Source: Floccularia luteovirens (lineage: Eukaryota; Basidiomycota; Agaricomycetes; Agaricales; Squamanitaceae). Taken from it: 64,000 nt of DNA. Location of the stretch: NCBI GenBank assembly GCA_009739215.1, contig VSJF01000008.1, positions 992,001-1,056,000 of the forward strand. The letters run 5' to 3'. Shown piece by piece: positions 48,401 through 60,866 of the stretch. The notes beneath the pieces are model-generated. The model saw nothing but the letters and a program-made list of their open reading frames with translations. It made no database searches and was not told where the DNA came from. Within the stretch, counting starts at the first letter, position 1; every line of letters starts with the position of its first letter. The position numbers were made by a program, and so were the translations under genes.

Positions 48401-49563
48401 ATATATTTGATGTGTTGGGTGACGAAATTTGGTTGGTAATAGAAATTGATTCTTCTCCCTGATTGATCGTGGCTTCCTGAGGAAGTGGTGGGACATCCTT
48501 GGACATATCTAAAGGTGAGAATAATTCTGCAAGGGATGGCCTGGACGGTGGGGAACTAGAGGATGCTCGAGTCAGAGCTGCAGTGCTGCTGCCACCTGGA
48601 AGCTCGGGAACCTTTTGATTCAACTGCTCGGCAGGTGTAACATCATTATGAATTAATGATGCTGGTATAGGTTGGAACTCATTTTCCGCAGAAGAATCTT
48701 CAGAGCTGATAACCTTGTACGCATCACGGGAGAAGAACCGTACGTTTTGTCCTGTCCCAGGAGTTTTGGGGTCACGAAGGATGGAGCGTACGGACCCTGA
48801 CTTGAACTCGTTGATCGGTGTGATGGGAGGTCGGAGACTATCCGTTGGAGAAGTCGACTCTTTCGACCCTCCGTTGGCTTTGGAGGATTCCGAGATTTGC
48901 TGGCGCAAGATATCAAGTGAAGGTCGTCGCAAAGCTTTTAATGACGAAAGCTTGGTCTCATGTGGTGTACGAGGCTGTGTTTCACGGATACTAGCAGTCT
49001 CACGAGTATCGTTGCTATGTGAAGGATCGGGCGTCCCTTGCCGTAATATATCAAGAGATGGACGACGCAGAGCCTTCATTGAAGGTGCTGAGCTATCCTG
49101 TGACGAGCGAGGCATTGTTTCGTAGTTTCTCAGGAGTTCCTGAGATGGCCTTCGCAATGACTGTTCAGCAGAAGATTTGCCTGTGTCAAATGAGCCTCGA
49201 GCTGGAGAATCTAAAAGAGATGAAGTTGTGAGTACTATCTCTTATAGAGACAACATAGAACAACTTACCAGGAGCACTGGGGAGGATTGATGGACGAACC
49301 TTCTTCGAGAGAGCAGGAAGTTTGAGAGGTGGTATTTGATCACCTTCTAGAGGGCTTTTGGCCATAAGTTTGAAAATGCCCCGGCGACTATGCTTGGAGG
49401 GTGATCCGGGCGGTGTTGGATTGGCGACTTCTTTGGAATTATGGAAGACAGATAAGTTCGGGTGTTGTTCGTATACGCTATTGAGAACATCGCCCGTTAC
49501 GGACGATGGTTCATCTTCCTGGGTTTGGCGAGACTTGAGTGCATGGCTAATTTTTGACCACAT
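45445..49563 (-). CDS. Large coiled-coil protein with N-terminal RRPS repeats
   Basis: Four exons in phase: complement of 45445..46044, 46101..46658, 46713..49210 and 49269..49563, giving 1,316 aa. Residues 1-450 are low complexity. They contain three spaced copies of a (S/A)LRRPS..(I/L)LR(N/Q) motif (SLRRPSQELLRN and ALRRPSLDILRQ twice), each holding an R-R-x-S kinase site. They also hold repeated short motifs around FHAM, FFSM and FHSM. From about 470 to 1,110 there is a long, charged coiled coil (LQTQLALQTELCQQYENDLR onward). The basic, Ser/Pro-rich tail carries EKEN, a possible APC/C degron. The architecture suits a cytoskeletal, spindle-pole or cell-polarity scaffold. I cannot name the orthologue. 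No membrane segment or catalytic domain is seen. Confidence 0.82.
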
Positions 49564-50114
49564 TTGAGAAGCAAAGCTTCTTAGTTAGTGAATATAATAC
49601 GAAAAGCTGTATAACCAGCAGTCCTATAAGGACGACAGCTTAGGACTAGAATGTCGAAGTAATAAAAGAGAAGAAGACCTTGTTTGCAAGCTTGTGACCA
49701 ATATAGTAACGCATGTTTTCAACCACTCGACGCGTTGACCACGTGACCGAGTATTGTCAGTGGTTCGTGTAGTGCCGTGATGTCACCGTATTTAAAGTTT
49801 ATTTTTGGGTAAAATACTTCGCTTAACATCATCGATCATCGATCATCAGTCATGGAATAACGTTCTCAATTCATACAAAGACCTACAGGTCATATTACAA
49901 TTCAGCGGGTGAAAGATAGACTACAAAAACAACAAAGCAGTATGTGATTGGTAGTAAATGTGCGGTGATTTAGGTGGATACGCATGAGAGAGGAAGAGGA
50001 AAAGAAATTGAAGGCTATATAGCATAAAAAAGAAATCAAGATACCACAACTCATCTGTACACTTCCCACTTTTGAAAGTCCCTTTCAGTATGATCATCCC
50101 ACAGATCCCAAGTA
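49564..50114. other. Intergenic, 5' flank of coiled-coil gene and 3' flank of Lon gene
   Basis: No gene. A short ATCGATC microrepeat lies near 49828-49850. Confidence 0.4.
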
Positions 50115-53100
50115 TTACAGCCGACTTTCAACTAATACCGCGTCCCGCCTCCATCCAAGAACGCCCTTACCAAATGCAGCCTCCAGAGCTTCCGCGACAG
50201 TGCGGACAAACACGAATTGCATCTCAGTCCTGATTTCAGGGGCAACATCATGTTCCACATCCTTCCTATTTGCCCATGGCAGAATCACAGTGCGTATCTC
50301 TGCGCGATGTGCGCCGAGTACCTTCTCTTTGATTCCACCAACTGGCGTGACACGTCCACGCAGGGTAATCTACAATCAATAGTGTAAATCCATGTAGACA
50401 AGAAACCAAAAAAACCGAGATACTAACCTCGCCAGTCATCGCAATATTCGGGGGAACGCATGCACCCGTCAGCAGTGATACAAACGCGCAAGTCTTCACA
50501 ATTAGGTCAGCTTTTATTTCGAAGGAATGTGCGACAAGGATGCTAGCTTACCATAGCAACACCAGCACTTGGACCATCCTTCTTCTGTGCTCCTGCAGGC
50601 AAGTGCAGATGGATGTCCATCGGGTCAGGCACTTTCAATGGATCCTGCGATCGCGAAGAAGTAATGCACAAGTCATATGCATGTGTCTTTACCCAACTCA
50701 ATGCAAGCTCTCCACTCTCTTTGATAACATCGCCCAAGCTTCCAGTCAACTTCAAGCGGCCACTTCCAGGTACTGCGATGGTTTCCACAGGAAGAATACC
50801 ACCCTCTCCCTGACCCATGACAACAAGACCGTACACAACCCCACGCCGCTCCTCACGGTCTCGTTCCTCCCCATCCCAACGAGCAATGCCCAAAATTTTT
50901 TCAAGTTCATGTTCCTCCACAGTCTTGCGGTATATTTGCTTTTGAGCTTGATATACTGCCACAGTTCCATCTTGTAGTGGTTCGGACGGTGGAGCTTCGA
51001 TCGCACGCGTCAATGACCCACTGTCTAGATCTCGATCATCCCCACCGGCATCAAGGTATTCTGCCCATTCAACAGCCTTATACCTCACAACAGCACCAAT
51101 CGCGCGCTCTAAGCTACGCACACCCGCCTCTCGTGTATAACGAGTAGCAATGTGCAAGAACGCGGGTTCGGTGATGTCAACATGAGACGGCGTGAGGCCG
51201 TTGGCGCGCAATTGTTTTGGTAAGAGGAAGCGCCTGGCAATGTGCAACTTCTCGTCATAAGTATAACCTAAGAAGATGAAAGTTTGAGTATAAGATTAAA
51301 GATATGGTGATATCCAGAGGAAAGTAAGCTACTTACCACTAAGCTGAATAATCTCACAACGGTCCAAAAGGGGTGCAGATATCGTCTCGAGCGAGTTTGC
51401 TGTGCAAATGAAGAGCACCTGGCTCAAGTCGATAGGAACATTGATGTAATGGTCCTAAACAACCGGAATCAGCAATCGGTAGAAACTAGGGACCAGGAAT
51501 ATAAGATGAAGAGGGTCAAAAGTGGATAAGCATCGGCGTCTGTTGTGTAGAGGCTGATGGAACCGCAGTGGATTGCAAAGCAAAGGGATCGAGAACCGGG
51601 CACTACCAAATACGGTGCTGGAACTACTTAAATTAAGGAGCAAGTGTGCGAAACACAGAATCCAATCGGGGTGTATAAGTAAGGTGATATATCGCAATGC
51701 ATATAGCCCACGGAAGGTCAAAACATCGCCGTACCCCCCCTGACATTGGTATAAATGGCACAAGATGACTCACATTGAAAGCATGATTTTGCTCTGGATC
51801 TAACACCTCTAATAACGCCGCAGCCGGGTCACCATGGAAATTGCTCTGGCCAATCTTATCGATTTCATCCCTGCGATATGTGCACAGTTAGTAAAGAGAT
51901 CAAATGTGAGTGAAAGACGTCCAATGATATCGTGACGAGGTTGCTCCGAATAACATAAAGCAAAGGAGAGTACTCACAGAAGTACAACACCATCTGCCCT
52001 ACCCGCACGTCTCAATGCCTGGACGATCAGCCCAGGTCCACTGGCAACATATGTCCTGCGATGACCTCTGATTTCTGCTTCATCCCTCACACCACCAAGT
52101 GCAATTCGTTGGAATGGTCTACCAAGTGCACGTGCAATGGATTGCCCAAGTGAAGTTTTTCCTGTTCCAGGAGGACCAACGAAGCTAGAGGAAAGTCAGC
52201 AACACGACAACAATAGCAGCAAGTCCGTTCCTTACAGTAATATTGGGCCTTTCAAACTCTTCTTGGGCTTTTTCAGGATTTGCTGGGGAATCTGTGGTGA
52301 AATCTGCCTCTGCTGTTTTCTGTCATATAATACAACCTCCTTTCCTTGGTCCTTCCCATCAGCATCAACTTTACCTTCTGCCTTACCTCCCTCTATAGCT
52401 ATATTGGCTTGTACAGCAGCGGCCTCTGCTGCTGCCTCCGCCTCTGCCTTTGCCTCACGTTCAGCATTCATCTCCTTCAAACGCACTACTGCCAAGAATT
52501 CAATGAGACGCTTCTTGATCTTCTCCAGGCCGAAGTGGTCCGAGTCAAGCTGAGCACGTGCATTCGTCAAAAAAGCTCGATCGCGGATTGGAGATTGCCC
52601 GACGGCGAGCTCTTGGGGATTTGCAGTAGAATTAGGATTGACAGGAGATGGAAGCACGGATGAGCTGGGCCACGGAATGGAAGTAAGCCATTCGAGCTAT
52701 AAATTTGGGGAAGAGACAAGAGATATTCAATATTGAGCCATATAGGACAAGCAAGGAGGTGAAGACTCACATAACTCCTGATAACTCCATTCTCCACACT
52801 ACCTTGTGGAATGCGCTTGAGTCGGCGCCATTCACGTACACCCATCTTACGCTCCTCCGAGCCATGGGCCATAGCTTCGATTTTGCGTTTTAGATCAGCC
52901 AGGTCATCAGCTTCATGTTGTTCGTCATCATCAAGCTCGCTGGGGGCAGGTGCATTAGCACCAGGGCCGGTGGGACCATTGGCATTGAAACCCCCGGTGA
53001 ACTGCCCGGGGTCCGAGCGCTGGAGCACAGCCAGCTCACGCTGGATAGCTGCCAGCTGTTGGCGCAAGAAGAATTCTTTTTGTTGTTTAGATAGAGACTC

Positions 53101-53941
53101 ATCTACTGCTGATGCGATTTTGTTAGAAACCTCCGAGATACTCGCTTGTTTGGTAAAAATATCCGCTGCGAGCGCAAGACGAGCATCAGGATCTGGGGTA
53201 CAGAGGATGGCTATATCAAAGGGTTAATTTAGGGTGACACAAAGGAAAAAGATAAGGGAAAAGGGTCGTCTGAATTTCCCTGGGCTTACCCAATTTGTCC
53301 GCATACTCCCCATTAACACTTCCAATTAAAACATCCGCCATCCAGGGAGCACGGACATCAGTTATCTCCTCTAACATTGTAGCAATCTTCCTGTAACCTT
53401 CGCGACGGGACTGTTGCAGTGCATCGCGGGCGAGGCGGTCAAGTAAGCGCACAGCTGCGTGCTTAAAGCGGTCTACAGCTTGACGCTGTGGAGCCCGCTC
53501 AGGTGGAGGATATTCGATGTCATGAACTGGGAGTTTAGGAAGATCTGCGAGAGGAATAGGTTGAGTAGAAAGATTGATGAGACGAACACGGGTTAAGCCA
53601 TGCAATGAAACAAGGTATGGCTGTCTTGGATTTCGGGCGGGAGGCTTCACGAGACGAAGGACACGAGCAGCGGTGCCCCACTCTGCTAATTGAGTAGCGG
53701 GTTGTTTAGGATTTGGTGGAGGTTGTGGTGGATGTTGGGGTAGTTGCAAAGGGTCATTCGAGTGGTCCGGGGTTGAAGCGGTGAACGGAATTGCAGCAAT
53801 GACTGGCAAAGCATCTGAGGTGTCGATGAGGGTGAGAAGGGCCTCACCGACGGACTTGTCAACTGGGATAGTGAATCTTGAAGCTGGTAGAAGGAGCAAA
53901 GGATGAGGAAGAGCTAGGATATGAAGTTGGGAAGCAGCCAT
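50115..53941 (-). CDS. Peroxisomal Lon protease (PTS1 SRL)
   Basis: Nine exons in phase: complement of 50115..50369, 50428..50493, 50552..51267, 51337..51454, 51774..51870, 51978..52184, 52236..52696, 52771..53210 and 53290..53941, giving 1,003 aa. The N-terminal Lon substrate domain ([18 protein letters not shown]) is followed by [19 protein letters not shown]. The AAA+ module has Walker [10 protein letters not shown], Walker B VVLLDEIDK and [19 protein letters not shown]. The protease domain holds the Ser in [11 protein letters not shown] and the Lys in [17 protein letters not shown]. The last three residues are SRL, a peroxisomal targeting signal, and no mitochondrial presequence is present. 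It is therefore the matrix quality-control Lon (LONP2/Pln type). An Ala/Glu/Lys-rich insert sits just before the AAA+ module. Intron 51455..51773 is 319 nt, far longer than the others. ATG 53950 is an alternative start. Confidence 0.95.
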
Positions 53942-56399
53942 GGCGAGCACCGGCGATGTGAGCAGCAGCGGCTGTCTTTGAAGAATATCTCTCGCTTACA
54001 CGTGATTAAAAACGTGATCTCGGCTATTGCCAAACATCTCCTTATCCGATGACTAAACCTTAACCAATCCTTCCCACACCATGCTGGCTTCTCTTTGGAC
54101 CCTATTCTCGCAGTCGATGGTCCCATGTCAATTCCCTATCTGACATACATCCCTCTTGTTGCAACCGACGCGTTTCATTCTCTTTTCCGATCCCAACTCA
54201 TCATCTATGCTGGTCTTATGAAAGAACCTGCCAATTTTCATGTTACTCATTCACTCACACTTCTCGTAACTCTCGTAATATAATGAACTACCTGTGTGGA
54301 GTATAGCCTTGTCTCCACATGGAATCCGAGTCGCTTGTGCATCTCGCCTTTTCAACTACTTATATACATACTTATCCTGGACTGGTTTTTTTTTGCTCTT
54401 GACTAAACGCACAAATTGTCATTGAAGCATCCATACCCATGAGTCAGTCATTCTTGTTATCAGATGAACTTTCAGAGGCATTTGCGTACCGTATGCAGGT
54501 GTGTGTATCGACTTGATACTAGCGTCGCAACCCACAAGTATGCGACTAGCCTCGTCAAAATACATCATAGTCCCCCAGGCCTATTTTTGAAAGACCAATA
54601 CCTTCTATGGAATCACACGGTGTCTTCTCAAGTGCCACAATCTTTGCAAGACATGTCACCACACCTGCCCCTTTTCGTAGCCTTTGCACACGCTCATACA
54701 TACTCTTCAGGTTCCGTCCGGTGGTCAATAGAACATCTTCTGCCGAATCACTTACCAACCACGATTCTCGCTTAGCGTACAACAACCTTCAGCAAACATC
54801 ATATATCACTGATAGCCAATCTTTGCTGCTCCCACACATAACTGTAATTAGCTTGGTAACTAACTTGATATGCATGATCGATGTAATCCCTGAATTCCAG
54901 TTATTTGATTTACTATTTGCCTTTTTCACTTTAATCACCCCGAAAATCATGTTGTTTTACCCCGTGTCAGATTATCCAGACCCCGAAACTAACACCCTGA
55001 AGTGAACTATACTCACAATTGAAGTAGACCATACAGATGAACACAACACCATTAAAAAATTGGCACCCATAAAATAGCATTTCGGGCACACTCCACAGTA
55101 ACCACAAATGATTACTTCAAACACTGAAAATAGTAAGCGATGACAGACTCCTCAATCGCGTTAAAGAGATTCTGACCGGGATGATTGATATATGGCAACA
55201 CCGGATAGTAACCCGCGCAGCTCATTGGTAGATAGTAGTCAAAGGAAACATGTATACCGATATGACGCCCATAGTTCGCCAAAATCAAGCCCGGAGATAA
55301 TTTGAGGTTTGACATACGCGCAGTTGATACATGATTGACAGCCCATTAATATTTTATAGGCAAGGTAACGAAATCCAATAATATATTTGTTAACTGTGCA
55401 TTCTTTCAGTACATTCCACCAGACGGTTTGCTATTTTCAATGCCAGTTTCTGATCATAGATGCTCAGCGGGTGCTTCTGCCAACTTACGACATCGGTCAC
55501 CCACACCTCCGAATTATGTGTGCATGACGTTAGCGTACAAAGAGCAACGCTTGGTGTCCTTCTCTAACACATGAATTATTAACTCGGAGGTAACGCTAGA
55601 TAACAATTGGCATTTTCCATTTGTCAAAAATACCCCAGTCTATATTTGACGTTCTTCCCGCCTCTCGTTTAGCGCGAATTTTGATTATTACGCGTTGGCT
55701 CTGTTTTTGCTCTGGTATACTTCAATTGGTGCCGAACTCAGAGATCTGTTTTGAAAGACGTTGACACCTGGCATACTCCTGTCATCGACTACGGTATCCA
55801 TGTAACTCTACGTATGTACAATATATCCTAGTTGAGGCACACCTGTGTAATGTATCATCCCTTATGTTGAGATTCCAACTTACCATTATTGTAGAACTGA
55901 CTTTGCCAACGTGATAGACCACGACCATATAAATACAATAAATTCGAGCAGCCAGGTACATATCGAACATGATACAATGTGTATCGATGCATAGCTTTCA
56001 AAATTAGAAAGCAGAACATTTTCGGAATGGTTCTATAATAACATGAAGTACTTATGGGCCATGTTAAGAGCTCAACATACTTTCCTTTTAGGCCACTTGA
56101 TTCGAACTAGAACGGAAATTTAGAAGACGAGAGGCGGGGGCATTTCTTTTGGCAAACTTCGGGTGGCTTGGCTTGAAGTATCAAAGAGATCAAAAATATC
56201 AAAATATGAAAGAATCGATATGCACAGTCAAAGCAACAAACCAACATGTCCAAGCTGTGGCCCTAGCTCAGTCTGGAAATGATAACATTTTTGGCCTCCA
56301 CACTTTCCAACATTTGACTTCTTGGCCACAGCTTTTATATGGAGAATTTTAATCGGTTGTACATGAATTATGGGAAGACGCTTTGACTTCCTACCAAGG
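53942..56399. other. Gene-poor region
   Basis: No gene I can defend. At 54440 a plus-strand ATG opens MSQSFLLSDELSEAFAYRMQ before a GT donor. A minus-strand frame of 76 residues (54555..54785) overlaps it. Neither extends to a convincing product. Open frames at 55112..55315 (minus) and 55782..55970 (minus) lack domains. Confidence 0.3.
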
Positions 56400-56406
56400 T
56401 ATAAAG
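56400..56406 (+). promoter_or_regulatory. TATA box upstream of the orphan gene
   Basis: TATAAAG lies 104 bp upstream of the ATG at 56510, followed by a pyrimidine-rich stretch that could hold the start site. Confidence 0.45.
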
Positions 56407-56509
56407 GCTTGGGCTCCTCCCGCTTCTTTGAGCATCCAAAACCCTCTTCTGTACGCTTGAGCAACTACAAACTCATCTTCTCTGATCATTCAAAGTCCTT
56501 TTTGACGAC

Positions 56510-57037
56510 ATGGAACATCAACGTGTAGAAGCCTCCAACGAGCGTTCCGAGAAATCTTCTTGTACTGGTGACAAAGTTATGGGCGATGCCGAGAAACACC
56601 AAAACCTGGGAGATAGTGGGAATAACGCTTGGTATGCACCTACTCTACTTTGGATGCACTTGCTGATCTATGTTAATAGTCCAAAGCCATTGCGACGCAC
56701 GGAAACAATACTCGAAGCTGTGCGAAAACAAACAACTCTCCAGAAGACTGACACAGAAATTCTCACAAACGCACAACCTTTGAAAAGGCGGGGTATACCA
56801 TCTCGTCCATTGGTGAAAATGCCAGAACATACCAACACGGAAATCCTTGATGATAATCACCCGCTTAATCAAACACGGCCGCACCGCATTCAAGTAGCTT
56901 CGAGTGATCCAAGGCTTCAGCCCGAGTCCACTATTCAGGAAAATTCTAGTTCATTCTATTCCGCAGGATCTGTCACCGACCTTTGGCACTGCACTTTGAC
57001 AGAAGAAGACTTTATAAAGTACACTCATGGACGTTAA
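56510..57037 (+). CDS. Orphan protein with an optional in-phase intron
   Basis: One open frame of 175 aa, preceded by a TATA box. It has no recognisable domain. It is hydrophilic and rich in charged residues, with repeated TEIL.(N/D) phrases (KTDTEILTNAQPLKRRG and HTNTEILDDNHPLNQTR), an internal duplication of about 30 residues. A GT-AG segment of 48 nt (56632..56679) with a CTGAT branch-like site lies inside the frame. Removing it keeps the frame and gives 159 aa, also deleting the only hydrophobic stretch (LLWMHLLIYV). Both forms are possible. It is probably lineage-specific; I assign no function. Confidence 0.5.
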   Translation: MEHQRVEASNERSEKSSCTGDKVMGDAEKHQNLGDSGNNAWYAPTLLWMHLLIYVNSPKPLRRTETILEAVRKQTTLQKTDTEILTNAQPLKRRGIPSRPLVKMPEHTNTEILDDNHPLNQTRPHRIQVASSDPRLQPESTIQENSSSFYSAGSVTDLWHCTLTEEDFIKYTHGR

Positions 57038-58070
57038 AACATCCAAACCCAGAAGCACATTATACACATTAGTCATGCATGTCACGAAAATGTTTGTTAA
57101 TTATTATCATCACCGACCTTGGTGCCAAAACCTCTCCTTTTATATTTGTATATTGTCATTATAAACAATAAAATCCTATTGTCTTCAACCTTACATTTTA
57201 CGGAGTGTCGGCACTGATATTCCCGGATTTATTTTCCATTCATTGGCGAGCAAGTCTGAGCTGTCAGAGGATATTAGTGCGATTAAATCGAACAGGGTTG
57301 AGGAAACATTGTTTCAAAAAGGCACATACCCTGGTCCGAGCTCCGTGCATCATGATAACAGACTTTAAACTGTGCCGCTAGAGACTTTATCAGCTGAGGA
57401 TACATCGTTTGCAGTACTTGTACCCAGATTAGTCCAGGCTCGCGGTCCTAACCCATCTTCTGAACTCGTGGCAAGGGAAGGGCGGAAACCTATCCTGAGC
57501 TCTGAGCCTGACAGTCAAATACCGATCAAATGATACCTGTTCTCATCAGCTACATATCTGTGGCCAAAGAAGAGAAAGAAGTGATGATCTTGTATCCTTA
57601 TCCACTCCATAAAGAAAGGTTTGAGCTGATTGTGAGAATTCGAGTGCGTTTGATTGATTTGCGCATGAGGAAATTTGCGTCGTTTCGGTGGCGAAGAATT
57701 ATAACTCCGAACCTCGTGCATGTGATGTTACAGTATTGGCCATGTACATCTAAGTTACAACTTACTATCGCTTTTTTATCAATCACTCAATATATATAGA
57801 ATTTCACATCCAAAGTTTCAGGTAGAGATTCAACGTTTCAATATTAGTAGGAAAGCAGAGAACTATTACTAAGTAGTTCTGATATGATCGGGACATTGCA
57901 GTCCTTCGTGATACTATCGTGTGTGGATCATAATGCATAATTCACCGTCGAGTTCACGCGACTGGTACTTGATGTGCTAAAATTCGTTATGTAAGGAGTA
58001 CTAAATAACATAGCAGGTCCGTACTGCAATGTTTATTAAATTACATCGTTATAATATCGCAGAGCCACGG
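57038..58070. other. Intergenic
   Basis: No gene is supported. The 89-residue frame at 57530..57799 has no domain and overlaps an equally long minus-strand frame. Confidence 0.35.
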
Positions 58071-59645
58071 TCACTGCTCCTGTGATTGTAATTGTCCATC
58101 TGAAGCTGACTCTTCTCTATAATCAAAAAGACTGTCCATTTCGCCGCCCAAGTTACCTATGATAAGAGTCGAAATTCTACTTTCAGATTGTGTGCTGTTT
58201 GCAAACCACCCATAGCTGTCCTCCGGAGAAAGATTGGTTCGAATATTGAGTACAAGGCGAGAAACCATAAGTGATGTCATTATTACGTTGAACTGCATGT
58301 TGCTGACTCCGTACTTGGGCATGATTAGCTTAACGTTAAACAGGAAAACACAAAAAGCTATACATACGATGAGGAAGAATAAGACGATGTTAAATACATT
58401 ACAAATGCACGCGACGAGGAAGTAGATGATCCCGTCGCGAAAGAAAATGTGCAACAATCTGTATTTTAGTTTAGCATTTCATTTGGATACTTGAATAAAA
58501 ATGCAACGCACGGTGTGTCCCCGGAGCTCTTAAATAGTCCATAAGATTTCCACATAGTCAATATGATGATACAGGAGTCTATGACCAGTGAAGTGATCCA
58601 AAAAACATCTGTGTGCATTCATATAAGTATCGAGACCATAGAGTGTAACACTTGAACATACATGGGTTGGACAAATTATGGTCCAATGATTCTACAGATC
58701 AGGATATGGATCAGATTCGTTGTATAGTAGATTTTATCATCAAACTAGCTTACCAAAATCGGCACCAAGGAAAGGTTGAAAGATAAAGTAACCGCAAAGA
58801 CCAAGCTGCGCGACCAAAATAAAGAGTAGGAAGGCCAGTACGAAGCGGTGGCAACCGTACAGTGCGTAGGTTCTAATAATCATAGCCACTGGTATTGATA
58901 AATCATCAGAGCGCCACCATCAATGAAGAGGATGATCGACGGACATTCACAAACTGCACGATTCCGTCAGAGTTAGAAACAAATAAGGTGAGTGACAGTT
59001 GAATTCACCTGTGATTATGAAAATCGCCATTGACGCCTCCAAATAATACATTGATACATAACTGCGGAAATTTCATCAGAACGGCTAATTGTTTATCCGG
59101 AAGAAGCGCCTACAGCTTTAGCCCATTGGCATCCAAATTCGTGAACACTCCCTGGAATCCCAGGTAAATGTGTAGGGTCTAATTGCAGTGAGAGTGACAT
59201 ACATCGTATTCAACAGGTCTTTTGAGGACAGAACAGACTGAGAAAATGTGTCAGACGGTAAAACCTTATGGAAAAACCAAGTATCATACCGAGCATCGCT
59301 ACCACCCAGTAAAGAAACGTCATATAACGATTCAGCGCGAAAAGCAGCATAGGTATGGTGAAATTTTGTTTCCATATCCGCTCGACCTAAATCCTTTCAT
59401 GTTCAGTAATACGTCCCAACGAATATTCGACTAATACCTCTTGTGGGAATGTTAAAACTGCGGTATTCAGTATGACGACAAGTTGAGATGTGTTGTGCAA
59501 CGTACGATAGTCATACACAAGTAAAACGAACATGGAACGTTGGAAGTATCCACTTCAAAAACAGATTAATATTAATAATATGTAGTAAGAGGATCTTTAC
59601 CACTCACTAAAAAGTCAGCTCCCCCATAGGTGACGTTGCCGACAT
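58071..59645 (-). CDS. DUF6533 seven-helix membrane protein
   Basis: A multi-exon gene. From the ATG at 59645 the spliced start reads MSATSPMGELTFYGYFQRSM and FVLLVYDYLLTFPQEVERIW, then NFTIPMLLFALNRYMTFLYW. This is the DUF6533 signature (YDYLLTF..EV...W, then LF.LNRY). Later exons give YLEASMAIFIITVAMIIRTY, ALYGCHRFVLAFLLFILVAQ, DVFWITSLVIDSCIIILTMW and FFRDGIIYFLVACICNVFNI, ending in a polar tail to the stop at 58071 (SLFDYREESASDGQLQSQEQ). It is a multi-pass membrane protein of a large Agaricomycete family with unknown function. One middle exon (about 59100-59200) is not resolved with certainty. A decayed relative lies at 42.5-43.1 kb. Confidence 0.8.
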
Positions 59646-60138
59646 TGTGAGCAAGTAACTTTTGGGAAACAAGCTTGAGTAGGAAGCAAACACCCTCTCT
59701 GTTGTTCTTTGCGTTGTGTTATTAGTGTCTGGGAGTGGGCATCGTTTCGTGTGAGACTAGGGTTATATTTTATTCTGTACCGCACAAGTCAGACAACTCG
59801 TGCGATGTTGATTGCACCAACTATGGCACTTTGATTCAGATGTCACCAATAGCAACCTTTCAACCCATGTGCCTGTAAATGATATCAAATGGATACTTCT
59901 CTCAGTTTATTCTTAGTTATCTTTCTCCATAGTTAACAGTAATAGGTCATAACCTGCTGCGAAAGGGCCCGCGCGTCAAGTTTTGACAAATGGCATCTGA
60001 TCTTCTAGTTGGTAACAAAGCTCCGAACAGTCCGGATTGCCACCCAGCTTCTGGATACTACTTTTTCGGATCCTCTATATCACTCCTTACAAAAACAAAA
60101 TGGTGAATAAATATATTGAGTTAAGTCTCAAATAGGCT
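59646..60138. other. Upstream flank of DUF6533 gene
   Basis: No gene; it probably contains the DUF6533 promoter. Confidence 0.3.
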
Positions 60139-60285
60139 TACGATATGAAATAGTCCTGCGCCCGGCAGCTCACAGAAAATCCTGCCCAACATTGACTTGA
60201 TCGTCAATCCCGAGTTAAAATCCATCCAGATCATCAGGTCTATGACCCAGGATGTTACGAAGGTCAATGTTTTGAGATGCTGCAT
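60139..60285 (-). pseudogene. Lone seven-helix exon relic
   Basis: One open minus-strand frame reads LKTLTFVTSWVIDLMIWMDF and continues to a splice-donor-like end. TSxVID followed by a hydrophobic run resembles the WITSLVIDSCIIIL helix of the adjacent DUF6533 gene. No other exon of that family is found beside it, so it is probably a relic. Confidence 0.4.
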
Positions 60286-60866
60286 TCTAACTTTTTGCAT
60301 TCAGAATCTGGGAGGTAGTCAGTTTGGCATTAGTACGAAGTAATTAAATTTTATAATCACCTCGTAATTGCTTATAAGGAAGTGTGACTTATACGGTATA
60401 CTGCCGTTTCTCTGAGTCATGTGCCCTTAACTGCTCCATGCTGTCCTGATGAGCCATCGACAACGTATGGGGTCAGGCCCAGGACTGATCATGATGCATG
60501 AGGTTGAGCATTGAACGTTTGAACTTTGAATGACAAGCATGACATAAGATCTTTGGCATTGGCTTGATCCTTGTTCTTCTCCATGAAGGTGGTCGTGGCT
60601 AAGTCAGTGATAAATGTTTCAGTCACCAGGAAACCTTTTAGACGTAAACAACTTCAAACCTTAAGCTTAAATTTTAGGTAGTGAGTTCACATGATATTTC
60701 GGGCTTTTGATGTACCGTTTATTCCGATATTATGGGACAATTGAACGCAGATATGTAATCAGAGTTTCTCACAAAATCATAAAACCATGCAGATAATCAT
60801 TCTTAACCAACCCCCAGACCCTCCTATACTCGGTAGATCTAATATTTGACCTGACCAGATTACAAG
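60286..60866. other. 5' flank of the FMN enzyme gene
   Basis: No gene or clear element seen. Confidence 0.3.

Noticed and set aside
51455..51763. 102-residue minus-strand open frame
   Set aside because: It lies entirely within the long Lon intron, has no domain, and the flanking exons splice perfectly around it.
54464..55005. Overlapping plus frames after the Lon gene
   Set aside because: Frames of similar length exist on both strands, with no conserved motif and no consistent exon structure.
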